Source of the DNA: JAGVPT01 sp964384415 | Lineage (GTDB): Bacteria > Bacteroidota > Ignavibacteria > UBA10030 > UBA8401 | Length of the DNA stretch: 19,855 nucleotides | Reading direction: 5' to 3' | Assembly: GCA_964384415.1 (NCBI GenBank) | Contig: CAYLMV010000073.1 | Span: 1 to 19,855 of the forward strand | Shown here: positions 1-7,367 of the stretch, piece after piece | Layout: every line of letters begins with the position of its first letter | Numbering within the stretch: position 1 is the stretch's first letter | Made by a program: the position numbers and the translations under genes | The notes under the pieces: model-generated | Databases searched by the model: none | What the model was told of the DNA's origin: nothing | What the model saw: the letters and a program-made list of their open reading frames with translations, nothing else

Positions 1-2
1 TA

Positions 3-422
3 TCCTTTCGGATCGGCGGCCTCATCACCGGGATTATCGGAATTCTCATTCAACCTTGGAAGCTCGTCGCCGACCCCAGCGGATACATTTTCACCTGGCT
101 TGTCGGTTACTCAGCGCTCCTCGGCCCGATCGGCGGGATACTTATCTGTGATTACTACTTCATCCGGAAGAAGAATCTCCGGCCGGTTGACCTCTATACT
201 GTCCAGGGAGCGTACACGTACCGAAACGGATTCAACTCAAAAGCGATTGCAGCGCTGGTTCTTGGAGTGGCCCCCTCCATTCCCGGATTTCTAGGAACAA
301 TCAAGGCGTTTGATCCGCAGAGCGTCGGACCTTTCTTGATGAACCTCTACGGTTATGCGTGGTTCGTCGGATTTGGGGTGGCATTTACTGTGTATGCCGC
401 CCTGATGCACAAGCGGAGCTAA
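3..422 (+). CDS. NCS1-family nucleobase/hydantoin:cation symporter, C-terminal fragment
   Basis: This is the last 139 codons of a membrane transporter whose start lies left of the window; the open frame begins at base 3 and ends in TAA. Four hydrophobic stretches are visible, roughly residues 2-18, 27-54, 74-92 and 107-135 of the fragment. Between the second and third is the sequence DYYFIRKKNLRPVDLY, followed by a Y-x-Y-x-x-G-x-N segment, a combination typical of the C-terminal third of the NCS1 permeases (cytosine, uracil, allantoin and hydantoin carriers such as CodB, PucI and Mhp1/HyuP). The family imports nucleobases or related ring compounds with Na+ or H+. The substrate cannot be told from this fragment. 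It converges on mmsA with 163 bases between the stops and no convincing terminator. A link with reductive pyrimidine breakdown, where malonate semialdehyde is a product, is possible but only inferred. Confidence 0.85.
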   Translation, partial: SFRIGGLITGIIGILIQPWKLVADPSGYIFTWLVGYSALLGPIGGILICDYYFIRKKNLRPVDLYTVQGAYTYRNGFNSKAIAALVLGVAPSIPGFLGTIKAFDPQSVGPFLMNLYGYAWFVGFGVAFTVYAALMHKRS

Positions 423-585
423 GCGAGCTTTTGGAAGGATGTACGCTGGCAGGTCTCTTCTCAGTTGCAGACTTGAGAGGTCATTCGGCTGCAAGAGATT
501 CGGTTATTAATTTGTCCCCTCCGCCCCAAACTCTCTTGAGACGAAGTTACATTAAGTTCCAATCACGGCCCCCCTGAGAATTCAA

Positions 586-2094
586 TTAACTCATCCAGTT
601 AGTTTTCGATTCAGGGTTCCACTTCATCGTTGTTTTCTTGAGTTTGGAGAAGAATTCAATCGAGCTCTTCCCTGTAATGTCCCCGGATCCAAACTTCGAA
701 TCGTTCCATCCTCCAAACGAAAAGGGCTCTCGCGGCACCGGCACTCCGATATTCACCCCTATCATTCCCGCGCTCGCCCTTTCGCCGACATAACGGGCGA
801 CCCCGCCGCTCTGTGTGAAAACGGAAGCGGCATTTCCATAAGGGGAGCTGTTCTCAATTGCTATTGCTTCGTCGACAGTTTTTGTTCTCATGATCGACAG
901 CACCGGACCGAAAACCTCCTCCTGGGCTATCTTCATTTCCGGCCGGACAAAATCGATGACAGTGGGTCCGACATAATAACCGCCCTCTTTTCCGGCGACC
1001 TTTGCGTTGCGTCCATCCACAAGTATTTTGGCTCCCTGCTTCTCAGCCTCCGTGATGTATCCTTCAATTCGTTCTTTCGCTTTCATAGAGATGACCGCCC
1101 CGAGATTCTTGCCGGGCACGATCTTTCGCGCTTCGCTGCAAATCTTTTCGATGATGCGATCGACATTGCCAACCGCGACCATTGCAGAAGCAGCCATACA
1201 GCGTTGGCCCGCGCAGCCGCTCATTGATGCCGCAACGTTAGAGGCCGTCATATCCTCATTCGCATCCGGCAGGACAATCAGATGATTTTTCGCGCCGCCG
1301 AGACAAAGCGCGCGCTTCAGGCGGGATGTTGCTCGTGCGTAAACAATCTTGGCTACCTTTGTCGAACCGACGAACGTTATTGCTTCAATCTTCGGATGAT
1401 CGCACAACGCCTCCACCGCCGCCTGACCGCCGTTCACGACATTGAACACTCCGTCCGGGAGCCCCGCTTCCTTCAACAGTTCTGCAATCCTTCCAACACT
1501 GAGGGGCACCTGCTCCGACGGCTTAAGGATCATCGTGTTGCCCAAGACAAGCGCGTTCGGAATTGTCCAGTTCGGGACCATGTTCGGGAAATTGAAGGGC
1601 GTGATGCAGGCGACGACCCCGAGCGAATATCGGTCAATGCGGCATTCAACGCCCCGGCTCACTTCGAGCACTTCACCGGCCGCCAGTTGCGGCATTGAAC
1701 ATGCAAACTCCGTCACTTCTATCGATTTCTCGACTTCAGCCATCGCCTCGCTCAGGATTTTGCCATTTTCCTTGTGGACCAGCTCGGCGAGCGATTGCGC
1801 ATTTGCTGCGAGGAGGTTCCGGTATCGATAAAAAACTTCGGCCCGTTCCTTGATCGGAGTTACTGACCATGAGTGATAGGCCTTCGATGCGGCTGCTACA
1901 GCAGCGTCTATATCATCGGACACGGAAAGAGGGACTTCTGCAATCTGTTCGCCGATGGAGGGATCCATGACCGGCAGGAAGTTCTTGGATCGAGACTCCG
2001 ACCATTGTCCTCCCACAAAGTTTTTCAGCCTTTCTACTCCGTTTGTTTTTTGTGGGAAAGGTTTTGAGGTAATGGAATCAGAAGTGGATGACAT
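586..2094 (-). CDS. mmsA: CoA-acylating (methyl)malonate-semialdehyde dehydrogenase
   Basis: The 502-residue protein has the full length of the MMSDH branch of the aldehyde dehydrogenase superfamily, which oxidises methylmalonate semialdehyde (valine, thymine) to propanoyl-CoA or malonate semialdehyde (beta-alanine, uracil) to acetyl-CoA with NAD+ and CoA. Visible landmarks are TPFNFPNMVP near residues 165-174, the cofactor-fold segment FVGSTKVAK at 241-249, LGGAKNH at 265-271 and the family-specific active-site block AGQRCMA with the catalytic cysteine at 299. EEVFGPVLS follows further on. Pairing of the cysteine with AGQR rather than the common GQxC context of non-acylating enzymes is why MMSDH is chosen. 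The start is fixed by a strong Shine-Dalgarno run just upstream. The neighbouring permease and beta-oxidation genes suit a catabolic role in amino acid or pyrimidine degradation. Confidence 0.93.
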   Translation of the reverse strand: MSSTSDSITSKPFPQKTNGVERLKNFVGGQWSESRSKNFLPVMDPSIGEQIAEVPLSVSDDIDAAVAAASKAYHSWSVTPIKERAEVFYRYRNLLAANAQSLAELVHKENGKILSEAMAEVEKSIEVTEFACSMPQLAAGEVLEVSRGVECRIDRYSLGVVACITPFNFPNMVPNWTIPNALVLGNTMILKPSEQVPLSVGRIAELLKEAGLPDGVFNVVNGGQAAVEALCDHPKIEAITFVGSTKVAKIVYARATSRLKRALCLGGAKNHLIVLPDANEDMTASNVAASMSGCAGQRCMAASAMVAVGNVDRIIEKICSEARKIVPGKNLGAVISMKAKERIEGYITEAEKQGAKILVDGRNAKVAGKEGGYYVGPTVIDFVRPEMKIAQEEVFGPVLSIMRTKTVDEAIAIENSSPYGNAASVFTQSGGVARYVGERASAGMIGVNIGVPVPREPFSFGGWNDSKFGSGDITGKSSIEFFSKLKKTTMKWNPESKTNWMS

Positions 2095-2098
2095 GGCG

Positions 2099-2108
2099 TC
2101 CTCCTCCT
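2099..2108 (-). promoter_or_regulatory. Strong ribosome binding site of mmsA
   Basis: On the minus strand the ATG of mmsA is preceded by AGGAGGAGGACGCC, so a perfect anti-Shine-Dalgarno match lies 4-8 bases before the start. It is the strongest site in the window and supports the start at 2094. By contrast, the acyl-CoA dehydrogenase, pyrK and folC starts show no obvious site. Confidence 0.8.
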
Positions 2109-2219
2109 ATTTGAAAAATTTTCCGGACCGCAGGGATGGCAAAGTAACTGAGGCAAATTAAGGAGCTCGGGGGGCAAAAGCAAATGGGGGGGCAGTTCTC
2201 TTTGACAAGCTTACGCGCA

Positions 2220-2348
2220 ATCGTCATTCTAACGTGCCGGCTGCATCCTCCAAAGGAGCCCTTTGGACCTTTGGGAATAGTCAGCATATTCGTCGGTGTC
2301 GGATTCCGGCGAGAGTTGATCTCGCGCAACGGGGGACAGAATGACGAT
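2220..2348. repeat. MITE-like palindromic element with 11-base terminal inverted repeats
   Basis: The left end (2220-2230, ATCGTCATTCT) is the exact reverse complement of the right end (2338-2348, AGAATGACGAT). Inside are two further perfect hairpins: TCCAAAGG / CCTTTGGA with a 3-base loop (2249-2267), and GCGAGA / TCTCGC with a 5-base loop (2309-2325). The minus-strand text also contains CGCCGGAATCC. GTCATTC ends and such a motif recall the short non-coding palindromic repeats common in bacterial intergenic DNA. There is no coding frame that makes sense and no run of T after either hairpin, so a simple terminator is less likely. It sits in the 294-base spacer between the acyl-CoA dehydrogenase gene and mmsA. 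Mobility is inferred from shape only, since a second copy is not present in this window. Confidence 0.55.
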
Positions 2349-2388
2349 ACGAGCTTGAAGGTCACATCTCAATGGTGAGCAAATGAGA

Positions 2389-3528
2389 TTATTGTATCAA
2401 CGACCTCGCAATAACAATTCTCTGGATTTCAGATGTGCCTTCATAAATCTCGGTGATCTTTGCGTCGCGCAGGTAGCGCTCCACATGATATTCGCGGGTA
2501 TATCCGTATCCGCCGTGGATCTGGATCGCTTCGAGTGCGCACTTCACTGCGATCTTCGAAGCATAGAGCTTTGCCATTGCAGCTTGCTGTGTATATCGTT
2601 CTCCAGAGTCCTTCGTAGCCGCAGCATGAAGCGTCAAGAGACGTGCCGCGTCGGTCTCCGTTGCCATATCTGCTATCTTGAATTGTATGGCCTGAAGTTG
2701 GGCAAGGGGCTGGTCGAAGGCTTTGCGCTCTTTTGAATATTTGATGGAAGCATCCAGACTCGCCTGAGCAATTCCAACTGCTTGCGATGCGATCCCAATG
2801 CGACCCCCGTCCAGCGTCTTCATGGCGAACTTGAAACCGAACCCCTCCTCACCGATCCTGTTCTCCACAGGCACCCGTACATCTTGGAACGCCATCGATA
2901 CAGTGTCTGAACTTCGAATGCCCAGTTTCCGCTCTTTCTTCCCAACCGCAAACCCCGGCATTCCCTTTTCGACAATAAACGTGCTGATTCCCTTGGCCCC
3001 CTTCGACGGATCAGTTGCCGCCATGACGAGAACGATGTCTGCGTTTTCGCCGTTCGTTATCCAATTCTTGATGCCATTCAATACATAAAAGTCTCCATCC
3101 CTCACTGCCCGAGTCCTTTGATTCGTCGCATCACTTCCTGCCTCCGGTTCAGACAGCGCAAATGCGCCAAGCTTCGCCCCTGTCGCCAGCGGAGTCAAAT
3201 ACTTGCGCTTCTGTTCTTCGGTCCCGAATTCCTCGATGCCAAAGCAGACAAGCGAATTGTTGACGGACATGATGACTCCGCAGGAAGCATCAACACGCGA
3301 AATCTGCTCCACAGCAAGAGAGTAGCTTACGGTATCGAGGCCTGCTCCTCCGTATTCCTCGGACACCATGATTCCCATAAATCCTAACTCTCCCAGCTTT
3401 TTGACCGCCACACGCGGAAATTCTTCATTCTCATCGCGTGAGTCCGCGGTTGACGCAAGCTCATCCTGCGCAAACTGACGGGCGGTATCGCGGATCATCT
3501 TTTGGGTTTCGTTAAGGTCGAAGTTCAT
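2389..3528 (-). CDS. Acyl-CoA dehydrogenase (short/branched-chain type)
   Basis: This flavoenzyme (379 residues, normal family length) makes the first alpha,beta-desaturation of an acyl-CoA, passing electrons to electron-transfer flavoprotein. The sequence carries the signature ALSEPEAGSDA at residues 124-134, the FAD-binding KNWITNG at 154-160, the YSKERKAFDQPLAQLQ block at 264-279, IHGGYGYTREY at 337-347 and the C-terminal IYEGTSEIQR at 361-370. In that last block Glu363 occupies the place of the catalytic base of butyryl-CoA and medium-chain dehydrogenases. Substrate length cannot be read safely; butyryl-CoA or a branched short acyl-CoA is the best guess from the neighbours hbd and thiolase. 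No ribosome binding site is visible; a heptamer array begins within two bases of the start codon. No etfAB genes are in the window. Confidence 0.93.
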   Translation of the reverse strand: MNFDLNETQKMIRDTARQFAQDELASTADSRDENEEFPRVAVKKLGELGFMGIMVSEEYGGAGLDTVSYSLAVEQISRVDASCGVIMSVNNSLVCFGIEEFGTEEQKRKYLTPLATGAKLGAFALSEPEAGSDATNQRTRAVRDGDFYVLNGIKNWITNGENADIVLVMAATDPSKGAKGISTFIVEKGMPGFAVGKKERKLGIRSSDTVSMAFQDVRVPVENRIGEEGFGFKFAMKTLDGGRIGIASQAVGIAQASLDASIKYSKERKAFDQPLAQLQAIQFKIADMATETDAARLLTLHAAATKDSGERYTQQAAMAKLYASKIAVKCALEAIQIHGGYGYTREYHVERYLRDAKITEIYEGTSEIQRIVIARSLIQ

Positions 3529-3609
3529 GATGAAGTTTTGAGTTCTAGGTGTTACGTTTTACGTTATACGTTTTACGTTGTAAGTTTTACGTTTTACGTT
3601 CTTATCTTA

Positions 3610-3664
3610 CGTCCTGTGTTCTATGTATTAAGTCGTTAGACCTAGTTCTTATCTCTTATCTCTT
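3610..3664 (+). repeat. 55-base direct repeat, left flank of the gap
   Basis: These 55 bases, ending exactly at the first N, are identical to the 55 bases that begin immediately after the last N (3765-3819). Exact identity ending precisely at the gap edges points to two contig ends sharing one assembly k-mer rather than to a biological duplication, although a tandem array of variable length could also produce it. Confidence 0.9.
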
Positions 3665-3764
3665 NNNNNNNNNNNNNNNNNNNNNNNNNNNNNNNNNNNN
3701 NNNNNNNNNNNNNNNNNNNNNNNNNNNNNNNNNNNNNNNNNNNNNNNNNNNNNNNNNNNNNNNN
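3665..3764. other. Scaffold gap of 100 N
   Basis: Exactly 100 undetermined bases, the usual placeholder for a gap of unknown size. It lies inside the heptamer array. With identical 55-base flanks, the true distance may be zero or negative, or it may hide many more repeat units. Confidence 0.99.
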
Positions 3765-3819
3765 CGTCCTGTGTTCTATGTATTAAGTCGTTAGACCTAG
3801 TTCTTATCTCTTATCTCTT
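3765..3819 (+). repeat. 55-base direct repeat, right flank of the gap
   Basis: Identical copy of 3610-3664, starting at the first base after the gap. The sequence continues with further TTATCTC and TTGTCTC units up to the hbd stop codon. Confidence 0.9.
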
Positions 3820-3852
3820 ATCTCTTGTCTCTTATCTCTTGTCTCTTATCTC

Positions 3853-4713
3853 TTACTTACTAAGCGCCGGGTATTCAAAAAACCCCTTGCCAGTCTTCCG
3901 CCCAAGGTGCCCCGCTGCCACCATTTTCTTAAGAAGCGGACAGGGGCGGTATTTCGAATCTCCAAGCCCATCGTAGAGGACATTCATAATCGAGAGGCAC
4001 ACATCGAGCCCGATGAAGTCGGCGAGTGCAATCGGGCCCATGGGATGATTCATGCCGAGTTTCATCACCGTATCTACCGACTCGGGCGACGCGACACCTT
4101 CCATCACGCAAAACATCGCTTCGTTCAGCATCGGCAGGAGAATTCTGTTTGATATGAATCCAGGATAGTCGTTGACTTCGACCGGCGTTTTCTCCAGTGA
4201 TTCGGCGACCGAAGTAACGGCATGAAAAGTTTCGGAAGACGTCGCAAGCCCTCGAATCACTTCTACAAGTTTCATCACCGGAACGGGATTCATGAAATGC
4301 ATGCCGATCACTTTATCCGGGCGCTTCGTCACTGCACCCAACTCGGTAATCGAAATCGAAGACGTATTGCTTGCGAGTATCGCGCCAGCCGGCGCGGAAG
4401 CATCAACGATCCTAAATATTTCCGACTTGATCTCCTTGTTCTCCGTCGCCGCTTCGATGATCAGGTCTGAATTGCGAACGGCCTCCGGGAGCGTACCAAT
4501 CGAAGTGATATTCCCGAGAGTCTTCGCTTTCTGCTCCGCCGTTAGCAGCCCCTTCTTCACCTGACGATCGAGATTGGCATCAATGGTCTTCATTCCCCTG
4601 TCGATGAATTCCTTTTTGACGTCATTGAGCGTCACCGTGTAGCCATATTGCGCGAATGTGTGGGCGATGCCGTTCCCCATCGTCCCTGCGCCAATCACTG
4701 TAATATTCTTCAT
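3853..4713 (-). CDS. hbd: 3-hydroxybutyryl-CoA (3-hydroxyacyl-CoA) dehydrogenase
   Basis: The NAD(P)-dependent enzyme interconverts 3-hydroxyacyl-CoA and 3-oxoacyl-CoA. From the ATG at 4713 it is 286 residues, typical for the single-function Hbd family. The dinucleotide fold GAGTMGNGIAH spans residues 8-18; the catalytic histidine is His139 in GMHFMNPVPVMKLVEV. PGFISNR at 184-190, NHPMGP at 222-227 and the C-terminal GRKTGKGFFEY follow as in the family. A frame extension to a TTG at 4743 would add ten residues (beginning ANKP) that the family lacks, so the ATG is preferred, though neither start has a clear ribosome binding site. The stop codon coincides with the first unit of the downstream heptamer array. 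It works with the adjacent thiolase and acyl-CoA dehydrogenase. Confidence 0.93.
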   Translation of the reverse strand: MKNITVIGAGTMGNGIAHTFAQYGYTVTLNDVKKEFIDRGMKTIDANLDRQVKKGLLTAEQKAKTLGNITSIGTLPEAVRNSDLIIEAATENKEIKSEIFRIVDASAPAGAILASNTSSISITELGAVTKRPDKVIGMHFMNPVPVMKLVEVIRGLATSSETFHAVTSVAESLEKTPVEVNDYPGFISNRILLPMLNEAMFCVMEGVASPESVDTVMKLGMNHPMGPIALADFIGLDVCLSIMNVLYDGLGDSKYRPCPLLKKMVAAGHLGRKTGKGFFEYPALSK

Positions 4714-4750
4714 CTTGATCAGTTCTGAGGGCTTGTTAGCCAAATCTTTG

Positions 4751-4862
4751 GTTAGTTGTTAGTTGTTAGTTGTTAGTTGTTAGTTGTAGGTTATTGGTTA
4801 TCGGTTTTTGAATGTTGACTGATTACTGATTACTGTTTACTGTTCATTGTTGATTGTTCATT
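4751..4862. repeat. 16-unit 7-base tandem repeat array between thiolase and hbd
   Basis: Sixteen consecutive heptamers keep one register from 4751 to 4862. Five exact GTTAGTT units come first, then GTAGGTT, ATTGGTT, ATCGGTT, TTTGAAT, GTTGACT, GATTACT twice, GTTTACT, GTTCATT, GTTGATT and GTTCATT. Most share G at position 1 and T at positions 6-7. On the transcribed strand they read AACTAAC, AGTAATC, AATGAAC and similar. The last unit covers the thiolase stop codon (4858-4860) and part of the final glutamine codon. The words differ from those of the array at 3530-3852 but the period is the same. Confidence 0.9.
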
Positions 4863-6042
4863 GTCCCATCGATTCCAGAATAATTCCGCTCGCCTCTCCC
4901 CCTCCGATACAGATTGCCGCAAGCCCTCTCTTTAGCTTACGTTGGCTAAGAGCGTGAATAAGCGTCACCACAATTCGAGCCCCGCTGGCACCGATTGGAT
5001 GCCCCATGGCAACGGCGCCTCCATTCACGTTCACTATGCGCGAATCGATTCCGAGTATCTTGTTCACAGCAAGAGCCACCACGGCGAACGCCTCGTTGAT
5101 CTCGAACAAATCGATGCTGTCCAATGACAAGCCCGCTTTCTTCAGCACTTTGGGAATTACGTCGGCCGGAGCTGTGGTAAACCACTCGGGTTTCTTCGCA
5201 GCTGAGGCCGCGGCCACAATTTTCGCTAGGGGTTGCAGACCCAATTCCTTTGCCTTTTCGGCGGACATGAGGAGGACTGCGGCGGCTCCATCATTTATCT
5301 TCGAAGAATTTGCCGCGGTCACTGTCCCGTCCTTCTGAAACGCCGGCTTCAGCTGCGGTATTTTGTCGAAGTTCGTTTTTCTCGGTTCTTCATCTTCATC
5401 GACGACGAGGTCGTCCCCTTTCTTCTGCGGAATGACGACGGGGACAATCTCTTCTTTGAATCGGCCGCTTGCCTGGGAGTCTTGGGCCCGGCGGTAACTC
5501 AGAATCGCGAATTGATCCTGTGCTTCACGCGGAACGGCACATTCGCTGGCGCAGAGCTCAGCAGCATTTCCCATCGGATAATTGTTATAGACATCCCATA
5601 GCCCATCCTTCATCATCGAATCGATCAATTCTACATTCCCCATTTTATGCCCGCCGCGCAGTTTGTCGAGCAAGTACGGAGCGTTCGACATACTTTCCAT
5701 CCCGCCGGCGATCACCACCTCGGCATCTCCAAGTTGAATTGCCTGCGCCCCCAGCATAATGGCCTTCATTCCCGACCCGCACACCTTGTTGATCGTCATG
5801 CACTCGACGGATGGAGGAAGCTTCGCAAACATTGCCGCTTGTCTGGCCGGCGCCTGTCCCTCGCCCGCCGTCAGCACATTCCCCATGATCACTTCATCAA
5901 TGGCATCGCTCCGGATACCTGTGCGCAGCAAGAGCTCCCGGATAACGATAGCCCCGAGGCCCGTTGCCTGTATGGAGCTCAATGCTCCGCCAAAGGAACC
6001 TATCGGCGTTCTGCAAGCGCCGACTATGACTACATCTTTCAT
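4858..6042 (-). CDS. Acetyl-CoA acetyltransferase / 3-ketoacyl-CoA thiolase
   Basis: This 394-residue protein belongs to the thiolase II family, which condenses two acetyl-CoA or cleaves 3-oxoacyl-CoA. The nucleophile is Cys88 in INKVCGSGMKA. The C-terminal active-site loops are present: NEAFA at 316-320, GGAVAMGHPIGASGAR at 341-356 with His348, and CIGGGEASG at 378-386 with Cys378. Opening residues MKDVVIVGACRTPIGSFGG are those expected, so the start is well placed. It is the first gene of the beta-oxidation set as transcribed, 144 bases downstream of the trans-sulfuration gene. Acetoacetyl-CoA thiolase is the best guess because the next gene resembles Hbd, but a longer-chain or branched substrate is not excluded. 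Confidence 0.93.
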   Translation of the reverse strand: MKDVVIVGACRTPIGSFGGALSSIQATGLGAIVIRELLLRTGIRSDAIDEVIMGNVLTAGEGQAPARQAAMFAKLPPSVECMTINKVCGSGMKAIMLGAQAIQLGDAEVVIAGGMESMSNAPYLLDKLRGGHKMGNVELIDSMMKDGLWDVYNNYPMGNAAELCASECAVPREAQDQFAILSYRRAQDSQASGRFKEEIVPVVIPQKKGDDLVVDEDEEPRKTNFDKIPQLKPAFQKDGTVTAANSSKINDGAAAVLLMSAEKAKELGLQPLAKIVAAASAAKKPEWFTTAPADVIPKVLKKAGLSLDSIDLFEINEAFAVVALAVNKILGIDSRIVNVNGGAVAMGHPIGASGARIVVTLIHALSQRKLKRGLAAICIGGGEASGIILESMGQ

Positions 6043-6186
6043 GCCAATCTCATCTGGATTTCCGGTAAAGTACTACTCCTGGAATGCAAAGGCAACGAGG
6101 AACAACCGCAGTTGGTGTTACAGTTTAAACATCAGAATCAGAAAGGCGCATCACAGCCTTTGTGCCGCTCAGGGAATGTGAATAGG

Positions 6187-7359
6187 CTACGAGATTGCCC
6201 TCAATGCGCGCGCAACGTCTTCCATGAGATCGTCTTGATCCTCGAGGCCGACGGAGAGACGAACGAGCCCAGGTTCAATCTTGAAATCTCCTGAAGTCGA
6301 TTCTTCCAGGGTCGGAGGGACAACGACTGAATATGGAATCACTAGGCTCTCTGTTCCTCCCAAACTCGGCGCGATGTACGGAATCGTGAGGGCATCGACG
6401 AACTTTTTCGCGGCGTCCACGCTTCCAAGGTCAAAGGATACCACGCCTCCAAACCCGGTCATCTGACGTTTTGCAACATCACTGTTCGGCTGCGATGCGA
6501 TCGACGGATAGAACACACGGCGCACGGCGGGCTGAAGGGAAAGAAAATTCGCTATCGAGGCTGCCACCGAATTCTGATGCGCAATTCGGACGGGAAGGGT
6601 CTTGATGCCGCGGATCAGAAGGTAGCTTGAATGCGCGTCCAGGACTCCGCCGAGCGTAAAGTGAAGCTCGCGTACCGAGGCGATGATCGACTTCCGCGAG
6701 AGAACAACTCCTGCGAGGAGATCGTTATGCCCGGCAAGATACTTCGTACAGCTATGAACGACGATATCGACACCGAATTTTAACGGCAGCACGTTCATCG
6801 GAGACCCAAGGGTCGCATCGACCATCGTTTTGATCTTTCGCTCCTTGCAGATCGCTACGATCGCTTCAATATCCTGGACATACAGATGAGGGTTTGTGGG
6901 GGATTCGAACAGAAAAAGACGCGTGTTCTCTTTTATCGCGCCCCGGAGAGAAGCCACATCGCAGCTCTGAACGCTCGAGACCTCGACACCGAATTTGACA
7001 AGGACAGAATGACACAGCTCCTGCGTCCTATGGTACAGCTCGTCGAGTACGATCAGGTGATCCCCCGGTTTGAGAATCCGGAGAAGCGTTACGCCGATAG
7101 CGTACATCCCCGAGGAACAGAGAATTGCATCCTCCGCCCCTTCTAGATCCGCCAGCGTCCGCTCGGCGGCAGTGCGTGTCGGATTATGATACCGGCCGTA
7201 CTCCTCTCTAAGCTCGATTCCGTCTTTGTGCCGCTGCAATTCTTCCGAATCGCGAAAGAAAAAGGTGGATGTCAACGACACCTCGGTCGGCACGCCTCTG
7301 CTCAATCGGTCCCGCTTTTCGCCCGAGTGGACCGCCCTGGTGCGGATCTGTTTGCTCAT
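6187..7359 (-). CDS. PLP-dependent trans-sulfuration enzyme (cystathionine gamma-synthase / beta-lyase family)
   Basis: A 390-residue enzyme of the Cys/Met metabolism PLP family, which handles cystathionine, homocysteine, methionine or O-acylhomoserine. The phosphate-contact segment YGRYHNPT lies at 54-61 and SSGMYAI at 82-88. Asp181, which contacts the pyridine nitrogen, sits in DATLGSPMN, a slightly unusual form of the common DNTF motif. The Schiff-base lysine is Lys206 in SCTKYLAGHNDLLAG. The C-terminal LVRLSVGLED is also standard. Which reaction it performs cannot be read from the sequence: gamma-synthase, beta-lyase and gamma-lyase share these motifs. Its start lies only about nine bases beyond the T-run of the rho terminator, so it is expressed by read-through or from a promoter hidden in that short region. 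Confidence 0.88.
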   Translation of the reverse strand: MSKQIRTRAVHSGEKRDRLSRGVPTEVSLTSTFFFRDSEELQRHKDGIELREEYGRYHNPTRTAAERTLADLEGAEDAILCSSGMYAIGVTLLRILKPGDHLIVLDELYHRTQELCHSVLVKFGVEVSSVQSCDVASLRGAIKENTRLFLFESPTNPHLYVQDIEAIVAICKERKIKTMVDATLGSPMNVLPLKFGVDIVVHSCTKYLAGHNDLLAGVVLSRKSIIASVRELHFTLGGVLDAHSSYLLIRGIKTLPVRIAHQNSVAASIANFLSLQPAVRRVFYPSIASQPNSDVAKRQMTGFGGVVSFDLGSVDAAKKFVDALTIPYIAPSLGGTESLVIPYSVVVPPTLEESTSGDFKIEPGLVRLSVGLEDQDDLMEDVARALRAIS

Positions 7360-7367
7360 CAGTACCT

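Larger units (their letters stand above)
3530..3852. repeat. Degenerate 7-base tandem repeat array filling the hbd to acyl-CoA dehydrogenase spacer
   Basis: Read on the plus strand in steps of seven from 3530, the sequence keeps one register: units such as TTTACGT (3558, 3572, 3586, 3593), TATACGT and TGTAAGT, then CTATGTA, TTAAGTC, CTAGTTC, and finally TTATCTC alternating with TTGTCTC (3804-3852). The word drifts gradually along the array while the period stays seven. The array abuts the hbd stop codon at 3853 and ends next to the acyl-CoA dehydrogenase start, so it occupies the whole spacer. It is broken by a 100-N gap at 3665-3764. On the transcribed strand the units read GAGATAA, GAGACAA and ACGTAAA. 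No promoter or ribosome binding site is recognisable. Confidence 0.85.

Noticed and set aside
460..497. Possible hairpin terminator after the NCS1 permease (TTGCAG with CTGCAA)
   Set aside because: Only a 6-pair core plus a bulged extension, an 18-base loop and no proper T-run; too weak to annotate.
2078..2365. 95-codon minus-strand frame in the mmsA upstream spacer
   Set aside because: It overlaps the start of mmsA and runs across the palindromic element; its product is low in recognisable structure, so the frame is taken as chance.
3549..3852. CRISPR array
   Set aside because: The repeats are 7 bases long with no unique spacers of regular length, and no cas genes are present.
4714..4743. 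Ten-codon extension of hbd to a TTG
   Set aside because: No ribosome binding site, and the family starts directly before the V-I-G-A-G fold as with the ATG at 4713.
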